Assembly: GCA_029204225.1 (NCBI GenBank)
Contig: CM055096.1
Coordinates: 35,546,139 to 35,610,138, forward strand
Origin: Diphasiastrum complanatum
Taxonomy: Eukaryota > Streptophyta > Lycopodiopsida > Lycopodiales > Lycopodiaceae
Reading direction: 5' to 3'
DNA length: 64,000 nucleotides
Shown: positions 1 through 11,884 of the stretch, piece after piece
How positions within the stretch are numbered: the stretch's first letter is position 1
Layout of the letters: every line of letters begins with the position of its first letter
Made by a program: the position numbers and the translations under genes
Notes under the pieces: generated by a model
Told to the model about the DNA's origin: nothing
The model's input: only the letters and a program-made list of their open reading frames with translations
Databases searched by the model: none

Positions 1-1075
1 TCTTTACTTAAGGCTTTTGTAAATATATCAGCAACTTGCAACATCGTAGAGCAATGCATAACTCTAATATCTTCAGATTGTAACTTTTCACGCACAAAAT
101 GATATTTTATTTCAATGTGTTTAGTTCTTGGGTGAAAGACTGAATTTTTGGCCATTTGTGTCCTGCTTTGGCTATCACTGAAGATAAGAGTAGGGTGTGT
201 TTGCTTCATACCAATCTCACTCAACAATCTTCATAGCCAAATAGCTTTTTGAGTAGTGAAACTTACCGCTTTATACCCAGCTTATGTCGATGGAAGAGAA
301 ATTGTGTCATGCTTCTTACTAGACCATGAAAAACAACCATTTATCCAATAGTTGACTTTCTATCATCTATATTGCCAACCCAATCAACATCAACGTAACC
401 TTGTAATCTAGGTAAAATATTTTGCTTTCTATAAACCAAGCCAAGGTTGGGTGTGCCCTCCACATACTTCAAGATCTCATTTGTTGCTTTTCAATGATCC
501 AAAGTAGGTGATGACATGAATTGACTAATCAAGCTCACAACAATGTCATAGCAAATATCAAGGTGAGTAGTCGTAAAATAAATCAAACTTCCAACTAGTT
601 GACGAAATAGTGTAGTGTCAACTTGACCACTATCATCAATACAAGACAACTTCTTACCAGCTTTGCATAGAGTGATGGAAGGTTTACATTCTGTCATGTT
701 GTGAGATCTCTCTAGAATCTCGCAAAAATACTTGCTTTGACATAACCTGATATCATTGCCTCTGCCATACTTCAAACCCCAAGTAATAATGCATAAGATC
801 CAAATTCGTCATTTCAAATTGCATCAGATTTCTTCTTCAAGAAATATATCCATGTCCTCCTAGGGTAATCATCTATGAAAGTCATAAAATAATAGGCTCC
901 CCCCCATCATCATGGTCTTCATTGGGCACAAATCAATGTGAATGAGTTCAAGTGATTTCTTGGCTCTTGCAGCTCCACCTTTCTTGAATGTTTCCATGTG
1001 ATGCTTTCCCATTACACATCCTCACATATGGAGTGGTGATCATCCTGCAATGTTGGTAATCCATTTACCATCTTC
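1..1075 (-). pseudogene. Ty1/copia reverse transcriptase/RNase H remnant joined to integrase scraps (Copia-E)
   Basis: Read on the minus strand, this is the 3' part of a copia polyprotein. Positions 780-1075 hold degenerate integrase-type sequence (a GLPTLQ pre-integrase motif and an FIDDYPRRTWIYFLKKK-like stretch). Positions 491-780 hold the RT end (AGKKLS, TLFRQLVGSLIYF). Positions 1-490 hold RNase H, ending in VADIFTKALSK at the window edge. Stops and frameshifts break it repeatedly, so it is not functional. The jump from integrase straight into the RT C-terminus means most of RT is deleted. The RT part resembles the relic at 12720-13173 (shared VGKKLS..D.S..VD.TLF pattern). Its far end lies outside the window. 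Confidence 0.8.
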
Positions 1076-1886
1076 AGCTTGTTCCGGTGTCCTTGGGCTT
1101 GTGTACTTGCATCACAAAATGCCTTGAGCTTGGTAGAAATGTACTCATCACCATTATCACTCCTCAAGCACTTGATCTTTGTAGAAAAGTGAACCTTTCT
1201 TGCAATCTTGAACTTGAAAAAGACATCAACACCTCATCTTTGCTTTTTAGTAGATAGACCCAACAAAATCTACTAAAATCATCAATAAAAGTCACATACA
1301 TCTTAGCACCTCCATTGCTCATTGTAGTAACACCTTGAATATCTGCATGCACAAGTTCAAAAGGCTTACTTGATCTTGATGTAGATCTCTTGTAAGGTAA
1401 CCTATGTGACTTTGATAAAGCACATTGCTCACAAACATGATTCAAGCTTGTTAAAGAGTTCGGAAGACCAAACACAACTTGTCTCTCTGCCATCACCTCC
1501 AATGACTTGTAGTTGAGATGCCCCAATCTCTTGTGCCATGCCTCTTGCATTGACAATTGCTCCTTTGCCATACATCCAAATTGGTTAGCAACAACACAAG
1601 CATAAAGTTTGAACAACTTACCTTGCCTCTTCCCTTTTGCAATCAATTCATCCTCCTTCTTGATCAAACAAGCATCACCATCAAAATCCAATTTGGATCC
1701 CTTGTCAAACTATTGACTCACACTAAGAAGGTTCTTAGTGATAGATGGAATGAACAACACATCCTTCAAATTCATATTTCTATGAATAGAGAGGGAAATA
1801 GGAATTGTGCCAATCCCTTTGATTGCACACTCACCATCATTGGCTGTGTAGATCACCTTCAAATGCCATCAATAATGAATAATATT
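1076..1886 (-). pseudogene. Copia-A-type protease to integrase fragment
   Basis: The minus strand encodes a piece of a copia polyprotein closely resembling the intact ORF at 30833-34783. In order it has the region after the protease (VIYTANDGECAIKGIG, SITKNLLSVSQ), the GAG-pre-integrase zinc motif (WHKRLGHLNYKSL, CEQCALSKSH) and the integrase start (ADIQG, FIDDFSRFCWVYLLKSKDEV, LRSDNG). A 175-codon stretch (1164-1691) is open. A stop lies just upstream (SVSQ then stop) and the frame shifts after KSKDEV. The protease active site, RT and RNase H are missing. It stops at the first base of the plus-strand LTR at 1887 and changes at about 1076 into a different copia family. Confidence 0.85.
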
Positions 1887-2541
1887 TGAAAATTGTCAAC
1901 ATTTCCTAGCTAGTTTGAGGCCTAAATTGGCAATTTTTGTAAATAGTTCTGGTACTGGAGTTTCACATGTGTGAACCAGGCCTAAAGTTTTTTATTTACT
2001 ATATTTTTTTAGTGTGAAGAAGTGTCAAACTTCAGACCCTTCAAAATGAGACCATTTTGATGTATTTTGGTCATATATGTCATTTTTAGCTATTTTTCCT
2101 ATATAGGGAATATTTAGGGTCAAGTACCTTTTAGAGAGAGAAGAGAGAGTCATCTTCCTCATCCATAAATAGTAGAAAATGCATGGAGAAATAGGTTGGA
2201 GAAACTTATTGTATTGTTGAGAGAGATCAATAGATCATTGTCACAGTTTCTTCCTCCATTGAGAGCATTGCTTTGTGTATTGCCTTCAAGATTTTTTGTA
2301 TGATCTTAAGAGGTTTCCAAGAGTGGTAGGCTACTGTTGGGAGCCCTATTTTTTGCTATTTTTGGCTACCATCAGTACATTTTATTAGTTTCTTTTGTCT
2401 CTTGAATGCTTTGTCAAGTTCATGTGTATCAAAGGTAGCATTAGGATGCTTTGCCATTTGTAGCTTTTGTAGCTTGTTGTGCAAAGATCTTAGCCAAGTA
2501 TTTTGGGAGTTTGGATCCATTCAAGATCCACTTTTTTCACA
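1887..2541 (+). repeat. 5' LTR of Copia-A2, copy 1
   Basis: This 655-bp segment starts TGAAAATTGTC, ends TTTTTTCACA and is followed directly by a degenerate tRNA-Met primer binding site. It aligns along its whole length with the 654-bp segment at 62745-63398. A TTTCACATGTGTGAA near-palindrome lies at 1961-1975. The terminal sequence resembles the Copia-A LTR (TGTGAAAAATTG...TTTTTCACA), so the families are related. No matching 3' LTR was found downstream; the element is truncated near 5195. Confidence 0.85.
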
Positions 2542-2553
2542 TGGTATTAGATC
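2542..2553 (+). other. Degenerate tRNA-Met primer binding site of Copia-A2
   Basis: TGGTATTAGATC directly follows the LTR and differs from the canonical TGGTATCAGAGC (intact in the sister copy at 63399) at two positions. Minus-strand DNA priming at this copy is probably impaired. Confidence 0.8.
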
Positions 2554-3602
2554 TGGATGGCCACTATTTATAGTAAGATTTCCATTTATGGTGATATTTG
2601 GATGTTTGATCAAGTTCTAGCATGATTATGAATTGCATTGTTGATCAAATCTTACTAACCTTAGTTTGTTGAGTTGAACTTGTGGATCAAAAGCATATTT
2701 CAGGTTTATTGAAGATCAGAGGCTGAGAAGAAGTTATTTTGGATCAAATCATAACACCTAATCATTTTTTGATTGTGAGGCTTGTGCATATTCAATACTA
2801 ACAATGTTCTGTTCAATCTATTGTTGACAATCTCCACTTCTGTGGATGAACACTCTCCTTTGTGGATGAACACTCTCCTTAACTGGATAAACTTTCTCCT
2901 TAAGTGGATGACAAATACTCTTTGAGTGATTTTGTATTTCTCCAAAAGGCTGAGCAAAGCTCCCACTCGGATGAAAGATCCCCTTTTGGGTGAAAAGATT
3001 GTCAACACTCTTTTGAATAAATTTTGGTGTACTTTGTTGAGCATGTAACTAACTCTCCTTTTGTAATTTGATTGGAGCATTTGCTGGAAGATTTTAACCA
3101 TTATGCAAATGTGTTTTCAAGTTCTTAACAGGTTGAGGAACATTCTCATGTGAAGTGATCTTAGATCTACATCTAAACACCAAGATTTGACAAGCTAGTG
3201 AAGCTAGTCTTGTGATTCACTAAGTGTGCTCTTTCTTTCACCTCTAAAGCTTGTACTTATTAATTACTGGAGTTTATAAGCTTTTAGAAGTGTGGTTTAC
3301 ATGTGGTTTTACAGGTTGAATCAATATCTTATGTGTTGATCATATGTTGATCAAGTTTGTTCAATTCTAGATTAAGCAAGAGTGTGTTCAGGTTGGTTTG
3401 AGTTTGTAATCCATTCTTAGTGTGTGCAAAGTGTTGCATGTGTTTCAATCTTCCTTTCTATGCTTGGAAACCAGCTAGGTTCAAGATAGAAGTGTTTTAG
3501 GGTCCTAGATCTTCTGAGATCTCTTATCCATCATTTGTTGAAAGAAAAGTGAGTGCTAGGTGCATTAGGACAGAGCCTAAAAGTTGAAGAATCATTATAT
3601 CC
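2554..3602 (+). other. Untranslated leader of Copia-A2 with a 20-bp tandem repeat
   Basis: About 1.05 kb lies between the primer binding site and the gag ATG, with no long ORF. It contains an exact 20-bp tandem duplication (2841-2860 and 2861-2880, TGTGGATGAACACTCTCCTT) followed by degenerate units. The same leader follows the LTR at 62745, where the repeat is less regular. Retroviral-type leaders commonly hold packaging and dimerisation signals; that role is only inferred here. Confidence 0.6.
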
Positions 3603-5225
3603 ATGGCTTCCAATGGTGGGATCATGCTAGAAACTAATGATAGGTTGAGTTCATCAAACTACTCTACCTGGAAAGTGAGGATGGAATCCTTACTTGAGTT
3701 GAATGAACTCACGGACATAGTTGTAGAAACTAAAGAGAGACCACCCATACTTCAAGAGCAACAAATGTTTGATAATAAGGCTAAAAGGGCTCTTCATATC
3801 ATTAAAATGAATGTTACCAATGAACTTCTCAAGGAAGTTGGTAAAAGTCAAAGTGCAAGTGAGGCATGGAATGCCTTGAAGAAGCTCTTTGAATCAAAGT
3901 CCACATCTAGGGTATTGACCCTAAGGAGGCAAATATTTTCTAGTAGACAAAGAGAGGGAGAAAGTGCTCATGCATTTGTCTTGAGGGTTAAGTCCTTAAG
4001 TGATGATCTAGCATGCATTGATGAAAGCATAAAAGATGGTGAAATAGTCCAAGTTATATTGAATGGTTTGCTAGATGAACATGCTAACCTTGTGCAAAGT
4101 TTTGCCATTCAAAGAGTCTTGCAAAGTGTGGTTGACTTGCAAGAAATCTTATTGGCTAAAAAACATAGGTTGCAATCAAAGCTTGATGGTGCATCCTTGC
4201 AAGGTGGAGGTGAAGAGGCTTTCTTCACAAAAGACAAAGTCAAAGGCAAAGGTAAAGGCAAAGGAAAATGGTCCAAAGGTGGTAACTTGGATCATGATGA
4301 TCACTCTTCCTCCTCCTCTTCTACTTCTTTTTGAAAGAAAGATAAGTCAAAGTTCAAGTGCATTTATTGTGGGATAAAAGGTCATTTTGCTAATGAATGT
4401 CATAAGAAGAAAAGAGACCAAGGTGAGAGGCAAGGAAATCTAGCAATAGATGAAGAAGAGGATAGCATTTCTGAATCTCTTGTTATGACTTCAAGTTTAC
4501 TTGCACATATAGATGGGAATGATATTTGGTGGATTGATAGTGGAGCCTCATCTCACATGACAAGACATAAGGAATACTTTTCATCCTTATTTTCTTATGA
4601 GGGAGAGAGAAACATCATCTATTCTACAAATGATGGTCAATGTGACATTACTCTCTGTAGAAAGCTCATAGGATCTCTTATTCTGTTAACCATCACAAGA
4701 CCTGATCTAAGCTATGTGGGTGGTAAACTAAGTCAATTCATGCAAGATCCTAGTGAGGCTCATTGGAAGCTAGGAAAGAGAGTACTAAGATACCTCTCGG
4801 GATCTAGAGATTTTGGCATCTTGTATGAAGGATCTTCACCTAACCTTTGTGGTTTCTCAGATTCAGATTTTGCAGGTGATCAATTGGATAGGAAGTCAAC
4901 AATTGCCTTTGCAATATATCTTGGAGATAGAGCTATCTCATGGCTATCAAAGAAGCAACCTACTATCTCTCTATCTTCCTTAGAGGCCAAATACAAGGCA
5001 TTGACAACATGCACCAAGGGGATGCTTTGGATAAAGAGGATGTTATTGGATCTTCACTTGCTGGAATCTAAGAAGACACCAATCATCTATTTTGACAACC
5101 TTTCAACCCAAAGCTTGGCAACCAATCCAGTTTTCCATGCTAGGAGCAAGCACATTGAGATTGCTCATCACTTTGTGAGGGATCAAGTCATTGCCAAAGC
5201 TACTCTAGGAAAGCAAGAAATCTAA
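3603..5225 (+). pseudogene. Copia-A2 gag-pol with one nonsense codon and a large in-frame internal deletion
   Basis: Gag starts at the ATG of MASNGGIMLE and runs 243 codons to a TGA at 4332-4334. The same frame then continues open to 5225. It passes the CCHC zinc knuckle (CIYCGIKGHFANEC) and the protease site (WWIDSGASSHM), then at about 4645 jumps directly to the RT C-terminus (DITLCRKLIGSL) and RNase H (FSDSDFAGD, SSLEAKYKAL, where the usual SSSEAEY glutamate is lysine). Integrase and the catalytic RT core (YVDD) are deleted without loss of frame. The copia homology stops near 5195, so the last codons are foreign. It cannot be autonomous, but gag could still be made. Confidence 0.88.
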
Positions 5226-5783
5226 TCCACTCTACAATCCACAACCACACTCATAGGAGACAAGGGCAAAATCATGAATACATTCACTCAAGAAACAACC
5301 ATGATCAAGGAGCTCAATGGATGCATCTAACTCATGGAGGCTCTTCTCATTTCAGCATGGAGTTGATACAATACACAAAAAGCTCCTCTTCACAAAGAGG
5401 GAGTCTCTTAAATAAGCAAGAGAGCTCCTTAGGTGGCCTCCTAGTGGAATTTCCACATTTCACAAATTACAAGTGGAATAATGCTCTCCACTAGAGGTCA
5501 CCATCAAAAGGTGGCTCACTCTACTTTCTTTAAGAAGGGTCTACTTGTATTTATTACTTTGCCTAGAAATACTAATTCCTACATGGTCATTCCATCTTTC
5601 GGGATTCACCATGAGGCTTACACAGTTCTTGCTTGTCATTACTACTAGTATTCCTCGACTCTCATACTTGGCTCTCAATCTTCGTTCATCTCATTTTCTC
5701 AGAGACCTCCTCGGTCTAAGGTGAGAGGTGCTCTTGGGTAGCTCTATCCGAGTATCTTGGGGGTTCGTCAGAATCAGCCAACA
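5196..5783 (-). repeat. Partial gypsy-type LTR (Gyp-G), copy 1
   Basis: This segment aligns with 35600-36126 (shared ACCATGA.CAAGGAGCT, GGTCACCATCAAAAGGTGGC, ATTCCTCGACTCTCAT-like tracts). Both copies end CAGAATC.GC.AACA, which read on the minus strand is an LTR start TGTTRGC. The second copy belongs to a minus-strand LTR with a primer binding site at 29279-29290, so this is a truncated LTR of the same family. It abuts the deleted end of Copia-A2. About the last 380 bp of the LTR, compared with the 973-bp copy, are absent. Confidence 0.6.
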
Positions 5784-6018
5784 CCTATCAACGCCAGATT
5801 GTCAATGATTTCGTTGTGCATGGTCCGTTTTCCTATTGGCTATCATATTCAGAAGATTTTCTAATCAGAAACTCCCATTTTTTACTAAAATGACAATTTT
5901 ACCAAAAAACTAGCCTATTTTGGACAAACTTGACCATATGTGCATCTGCAACATTGGCAGAGACAGGGACCACCAAAAATAGTAGTAATGCTCTTTTTGG
6001 ACTGTTCAGGACATTTTG
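5784..6018. other. Unclassified spacer
   Basis: AT-rich DNA between the Gyp-G LTR fragment and the Copia-B LTR. I see no coding signal or repeat shared with other parts of the window. Confidence 0.4.
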
Positions 6019-6953
6019 TGTTAGATTTCTTATGCTCAGTCTTAAACAAATTGTTCAAGTAATGAGTATCCTAAAACTGAAGGCCGACTACATGTTTTCA
6101 AACCTTCACATTTTTTCCCTTTGAGATTTTTGCCTTAATTATTTTTTAGGCATCTTAGCCCTTTTACCTTCGCGAAAAATACAACAAGGTGGCCAAGTGG
6201 CCATAATGCCTTAAAAACCATTTTAAGGCACCTTCGCCTTTTTCGCCCCTTCGAGAAAAAAGTGACAAAGTGGCCAGAATGCCTTAGAAACTAGTCTAAG
6301 ACACCTTCGCCTTCTTCGCTGTCTTTAGTCTAAGGCACCTTCGTCTTCTTCAATGTCTTCAGTGTAAGGCACTTTCGACTTTTTTGCCTTTTGCCTTAAG
6401 TCTAAGGGCGCCTTAGGGATACACACCTTAAGTCTAAGGGCACCTTCAAGATTTGCATACCTTCAATCTAAAGGGCACCTTCGGGTTTTTTGGGTTTTTG
6501 CTACATTGGTAGACCGATGTTGCCAACTTATCATCAACCCTAAAACAGCTAGAGAAACAAATATCCTAAGGGCAGTTACCAACTTTGTACATATGCAAAA
6601 CTGGAGTAAATGGCAGTTAAGGCATAAGATATTTTTTTCTCGACACTTGTAAATATATATACTAGCTGAATCACGCTATGTAAGTGTTAATTGAATTTAT
6701 CTTTCAATCGGAGTTTTTCTGTAGCCCGTGTTATCACGCTTAGCAAGCTGAAGTTACTACTTCAAGCCATTGTACTCACTGTTGATATTAATTAGAGTGC
6801 AATTTCTGTCTCACTACTATGTTGTTCATTTGCGCAATTTATATGACTTCTTCTACTTGAATATTTCTGCTGCTAACTGTTGTGTTTCTGTTCCTACATG
6901 CCTGCACTCAAAGCATCAAAATTTTTAAAATCGCTCACACCCGCGGTTTTACG
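6019..6953 (+). repeat. 5' LTR of Copia-B, plus-strand copy
   Basis: The start TGTTAGATTTCTTATGCTCAG matches, in inverse orientation, the LTR ends at 52643 and 55809. The 3' end is placed just before the primer binding site at 6957 (TTTTACGACG, probably a mutated ...ACA end), giving about 935 bp. The U3 half (6130-6500) carries many degenerate copies of a short motif of the type GTCTAAGGCACCTTCGCCTT. The minus-strand copy has fewer of these, so the array varies in length. Confidence 0.75.
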
Positions 6954-6956
6954 ACG

Positions 6957-6968
6957 TGGTATCAGAGC
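6957..6968 (+). other. tRNA-Met primer binding site of Copia-B
   Basis: TGGTATCAGAGC is a perfect match to the 3' end of plant initiator tRNA-Met. It lies 3-4 bp after the inferred LTR end and fixes the orientation of the element as plus. Confidence 0.9.
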
Positions 6969-7099
6969 AGACATTTCAGTAATCTGCATTTCTACTACAG
7001 ATTATCAATCTTGTTTCTATCAAGATGTCTTTCTAGCAAACGCGTAGCCAACAATATTTTGACAGTCATTGTTTCTACCAACGATCTCGTTCAACCAGA

Positions 7100-7790
7100 A
7101 TGGATCCGTCATCTAGTTCATCTCTCATTGACAAACTCGATGGAAATAACTACCATCTCTAGAAATTCAAGATGAAGGTTATACTTCTAGCCAAAGAACT
7201 GTGGGACATCGTTGATGGCACAGAGCTCAAACCAGAAGATGATGCAACCGTCATCACCAAGTGGAGACTGAGAGATGGCAAAGCATTTGCCATCATCACC
7301 CTCAACATCAAGGATACTCAGATCAACCACATACGTGCTGCTAAGAATGCTAAGAATGCATGGAACATCCTAGCAACTCTCTACGACATCAGAGACGTTA
7401 CTTCCAAGCTTCATTTGAGGAAGAAATTTTTCACCCTTACAATGTCTGACGTAGATAATATTTCAAGTCACCTCAACACGTTCATAAACTATCATTGATG
7501 ACTTCTCTCGGAGGATTGCAACATATTTCTTGAAGAACAAATCCATTTCGTCATACACTTCAAGGCATCATCAGAAAAATCGACCCATAGAAGAATCAAA
7601 GCTCTACGCTCTGATGCAGAGGGAGTATTTATCTCCACCGAGTTCAAAGCTTTTTGTAAGGCCAATCGAATACATTTACAACAACATTCAATAGCCACCT
7701 ACTCACCTCAGTCCAATGGTGTAGCTCATAGGAAGAATTAGACACTCATCACAAGTGCAAAGAGCAGCCTACCACTTTTGGAAACTAGAA
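7100..7790 (+). pseudogene. Copia-B gag fused to an integrase fragment
   Basis: Gag begins at ATG 7100 (MDPSSSSSLIDKLDG), has a TAG where a Trp codon is expected (NNYHL then stop, before KFKMKV), and continues in frame to 7494 (LWDIVDGTEL, AWNILATLYDIRDV). This is the UBN2-type gag domain. At about 7494 it joins integrase-core sequence (IDDFSRRIATYFLKNK, LRSDAEG, SPQSNGVAHRKN) in shifted frames. The Glu of the DD35E triad (normally NGVAERKN) is His here. Protease, zinc knuckle, RT and RNase H are missing, so the copy is dead. Confidence 0.8.
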
Positions 7791-8088
7791 GCCCTACAAC
7801 ATAGCTCCACCAAAAAATGAATGAGATGTGGACTCTTCTCCATCCAGCCTCGTAGTGGTCGTTTGGACTACCCCTAGTATTTGGGATGTTTTACCTCTAT
7901 TTGAAGGACAATATAGATTGTAGGAATATGTAGGGTGTCCATACATAGAGAGGATATCATACAAGAAAAATCATCATTTTGTGTAGAATTATATGCCCAA
8001 AGTGGAATTGTCAAGCTAAAACTATGATTTGGAGCCTGTCTGGCTAGACTATACCACATTAATCATTGTCTTGATATGCTAAATATGG
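7791..8088. other. Unclassified segment after Copia-B
   Basis: About 300 bp with no convincing coding frame and no similarity I can see to the other elements here. It may be the 3' remainder of Copia-B or flanking DNA. Confidence 0.3.
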
Positions 8089-8530
8089 TGTGAAAATGTC
8101 AACTAGTTTGAGTTGTTTATGTTGAGGTTATTTGGCAATTTTTGAGGCCAATATGCATTTTCATATTAGAGATAGACTTTACAAAGTTAGTAAGGGCTAA
8201 GAATAGTGGATTTACTATTTTTGGCAACTTAGGCATGTTGATAAGGTTACATATAGACCTACTCTAGTTGGTTATTAGAGATGCATTGAATCTAGTCAAG
8301 GGTGGGAGGACATCATCTCTCTCATCCATTCTTATGAAAGATATCTCTTTGGATTTCTACATCCATTTTTGCATCTTGGTGGTGATATAGTGAGATCTTT
8401 TATATAGAATGCTACGTTTCTTGTGTTTATGGATCCACATGTGTGAGTACTGTTGTTGTATGGCTGTTATATGGACTGTAACAAGAAATTAACTTTCATA
8501 AGTGTTTTTAACAAGTTTTTATTGAGTTTG
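8089..8530 (+). repeat. Possible degraded LTR resembling Copia-A/A2
   Basis: It starts TGTGAAAATGTCAACTAGTT, close to the Copia-A LTR start (TGTGAAAAATTGTCAACTAG), and continues with TTTGGCAATTTTTGAGGCC-like text also found in A2 LTRs. A CCACATGTGTGAG motif near 8435 recalls the LTR palindrome. No clear end, primer binding site or target duplication was found, so this is a weak call. Confidence 0.35.
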
Positions 8531-11500
8531 CATCTTCTTTGTGTAATAGATGCAAGATTTCTACATTTGTAATGATGCCAGCCACAAATTGAAGTTTCTT
8601 ATTGAGGTTTCTATGAATATGAGCTCCGAGTCCCTTTTGTCTCTCTACTTGAAATTTTTAATGAGTTTAAAGGTTGTTTTTGCACTTTGGACTCCTTCGA
8701 ATACAAAAAATAACCATTTTATAAGGAATTCTACAATGAAGTTTTGGACCCTCTAAGGCAATTTTTTCCACCCATCATAGATCTTCTATCTAGCTTGCCC
8801 TCTAGCCCATGAACTTTGTCTTCTTTCTCTATAAATATTTGCAACAAAAATCTTTTGTGAAATTACCGGAGGTGATGGCCATAGCTTCCTAGCCCCAACT
8901 CACCCCCTAATAAGTAAATCTCAAATTTGGCTCTCATTTTTATGCATAAAAGGCTTTGCATTAAAAGTTGAAGATTCCTCAAAGAATGTTTTAGATTTGC
9001 TAGCCTCTTTTTTTCACTATTTGAGCCAAATTCCTGTTGTAAATTTGAGCCTGTACAAACACACCCTCCTACCAATAGAAGAATTGCTATCCTACCAAAA
9101 CTTTCTAAAGACACATGATACCTCTTCTAATTATGCACTCATGGGACAAAAAAATTTGTTGTGGGCTGAAAAAATACTCATTATGGTTGCTTTGAATCGG
9201 CTCTCCAAGACCACAACAATCCGTAAGCAATGACTACATCTTCAATTCAAATGGGGCTACGATATTAGAGGTAAGAACTAATAATAGTTTAATAGCAGCC
9301 AAAGCCACAATAGAATGTTATTCTATCATTAGAACATTAAGAGTGTATACATAAATTGGTATGTGGGTAGCTCATGCATGAACATAGGATGTTGTTACAT
9401 AACACACGCCTCATCCCCTGGGCCTTAGTGAGGCATGCACAATATTATGGCTTACAAGGCCATATATAGCATTGATTAGACTTTACATTCAATAATTGTA
9501 GTTTATGAGTGTGTTTTTTATGGAGTTTGAATCGTGTTTTAAACTTAAGGGAACTGCTTTGGACTATTCATCCTAAACAACATATATATAGAATCAACAA
9601 GAATGAAGCCATTAAGTTATGGGTAATATTAGTGTTGACCATCAATTGTTTATGGGAGAAGTCTTTACTTCATGTGATCTAAGTGGATCCCAAGAATATG
9701 AGCTTAGTATAGATGTTGATAAAAAGAGAATACAAACTAGCAAAATTGGCGCAGGACATAAACATCATTTCTGATTTCCTAAAGTGAGTAAAGACTATAT
9801 GCATGTTTAATACTTCCAAATGACCGAAACACACAAGGTTTCAACTATAAAGACTATCACACTTTTAAATTGCCTTGTCATAAATCTATACCCAAAATAA
9901 TTATTTGTTTTACTACAAGGAAAAGGGAGGCCACTCATCATGTTGTTGATATTATGGTGTAAACCAGGATACTCATCACCACAATAAAAGATGCTTTAAG
10001 CTTTAACTTTCAATACTCTCAATATTAAATCCTAAATGTGCTCATCTTTCCCACCTAACTAGAAAAAAAGAGCGATTTAGAAACATGTTTGTAAACTTGT
10101 GTGAAGCTCTCTAGTATCAAGTAAAGAAAAAACAGTTCATATACATTTGAAAGGTATAGCCTTAACTTAGTCCACAGATGATGTGACATGCCATTCATGA
10201 TATTTGTGTGGTGGCTAATGATAGGCCATATAGGTGAGGTTTTTGCTTATGAGAGTGGAACATGGAATATCGAAGACAATGATTAAAGTTGCCAAATGTT
10301 TATAATTTAAGATCTCTAGCATCAGCAAATGGAAATAAACAAACTATGATTTGATGTTTATTGCACTTAAATATATGCTCCTAGTTGACAAAACTTAATA
10401 CATAGTTTTAATCTTAGCTGGAATGTGTTCATGCATAGAGTTCAATCACATATGGTATTGATGCAACTTTTTGGTGTGATGAATGTAGTACAAGTACTAA
10501 GGTTTGATAATATAGAAACAATAATTTCTATCATATTACTTATACATTAGGAAAAATTGAAAGATTTTACTCACAACATTATCACTTTCAAAATAATGAG
10601 CATCTATGAATAGCTCCCTTGTCAATAAAACCCACAAAGTTGGGTACTCTTACACCCATGGTTTAGAGTTTCTAGACATATCATGTCACAACCTCAATCT
10701 ATGGACTCTTTGTTGCCACTAAAGGCCTTATGAATTGAGTTCATACTCATAAGCAAGTTTCCCAATCCTATTAGTCACTTTTACCTTGGAATACCATCTA
10801 CAAGGTACTTCTAGCATCTTTGCTGATAACTTAGCACCTTCCTCCATAACATCACCTCTTGTCATCACTATCATTTTATGAAAGGGTAAAGCATTTAAAA
10901 TTGGAAAAAAAAAAATCACCATACCTTCTACCATTTTGTAAATAGATTTAAACAACACCTTTTATAAAATAAACAACTATGGTCTATATCTATGTTATGA
11001 AAGGATCAAGAGTTCTCCCAACTCTCTCAAATGTGCATATGCACTTTATTATGCCTCAACTTATGCCATTGATTTAGTTGGATTTCTCTCTTAAAACTTA
11101 TGTCTAACATGTGGTTGTTAGCCAGTTTCTTGATAGAGAAATTCAAGCTTTAAGATGATAATATGATAGCCAAATGTATTAGTTAAGTAGTAGAAAGTTG
11201 GCAATATGTTGTGCTAGCAGGGGGCCTAATTTGCCCAAATGGACATCACACTATGTTTTAAGTTGGAGGCCTTGGAAATTACCATAGTAATTGATTTGTG
11301 AATTTTACATTGTTACTTTCATGACATTTCAATGATGTGATTCATTTTAGATATGAGTATAGAGTGCCCAAGTACTTCCTAGAAGTTGTTTTAACAATTT
11401 AGCACATTTTGAATCATGACTCTTGCGAGCAAAAGTTGCACCAATTGGCAACGAATATTTAATGATCTTAATTCAAGTCAAAGGCAAAGCAAATGAGAAA

Positions 11501-11884
11501 ATGAGGGGAAAGGCAAATGTGATGGCAAAGAAACCAATGAAATGATGTAATAGATGATTGGAAGATAATAATAATAAAGATCATGACTGGGAAAACTATG
11601 ACCAAGAAAATATGGTGGTGTGTGCTCCAAAGAAGAAAGCAACAAAGGAAGAAAGTCTCACTTGATTGTTGTAAAGGCAAAGCACCAAGGAAGCTAACAA
11701 GCAAAACGTTAGGCCCAATGAACGATAAAAAACATAAGGATAATGAGGCCTATCAGACACTTTGACCAAGAGAGTATTTTGAGTGACTTGGAGCCTTGTT
11801 CTAATTGATTGTGCATATGCTTCGATGGTTGTAGGGTAACCATTTCTAGGTTTGACTGGACATATGTTCCCATGGCTATAAAGC
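8531..11884. other. About 3.3 kb of unclassified AT-rich DNA
   Basis: Only short chance-like ORFs (none over about 100 codons) are present. I see no domain, LTR ends, tRNA or tandem array. A weak gypsy-integrase-like pattern on the minus strand near 10728-10860 is discussed under rejected items. This looks like old, decayed intergenic DNA. Confidence 0.4.

Noticed and set aside
2402-2620. Similar 70-codon ORFs at 2402-2620 and 63259-63462
   Set aside because: They span the LTR end, primer site and leader of the two Copia-A2 copies, so the similarity is that of the LTR and not of a conserved protein.
10728-10958. Minus-strand stretch AKLSAKMLEV...NRIGKLAYEYELNS resembling a gypsy integrase C-terminus
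   Set aside because: Only a weak pattern over about 35 residues, with no integrase core or LTR nearby; not enough to annotate.
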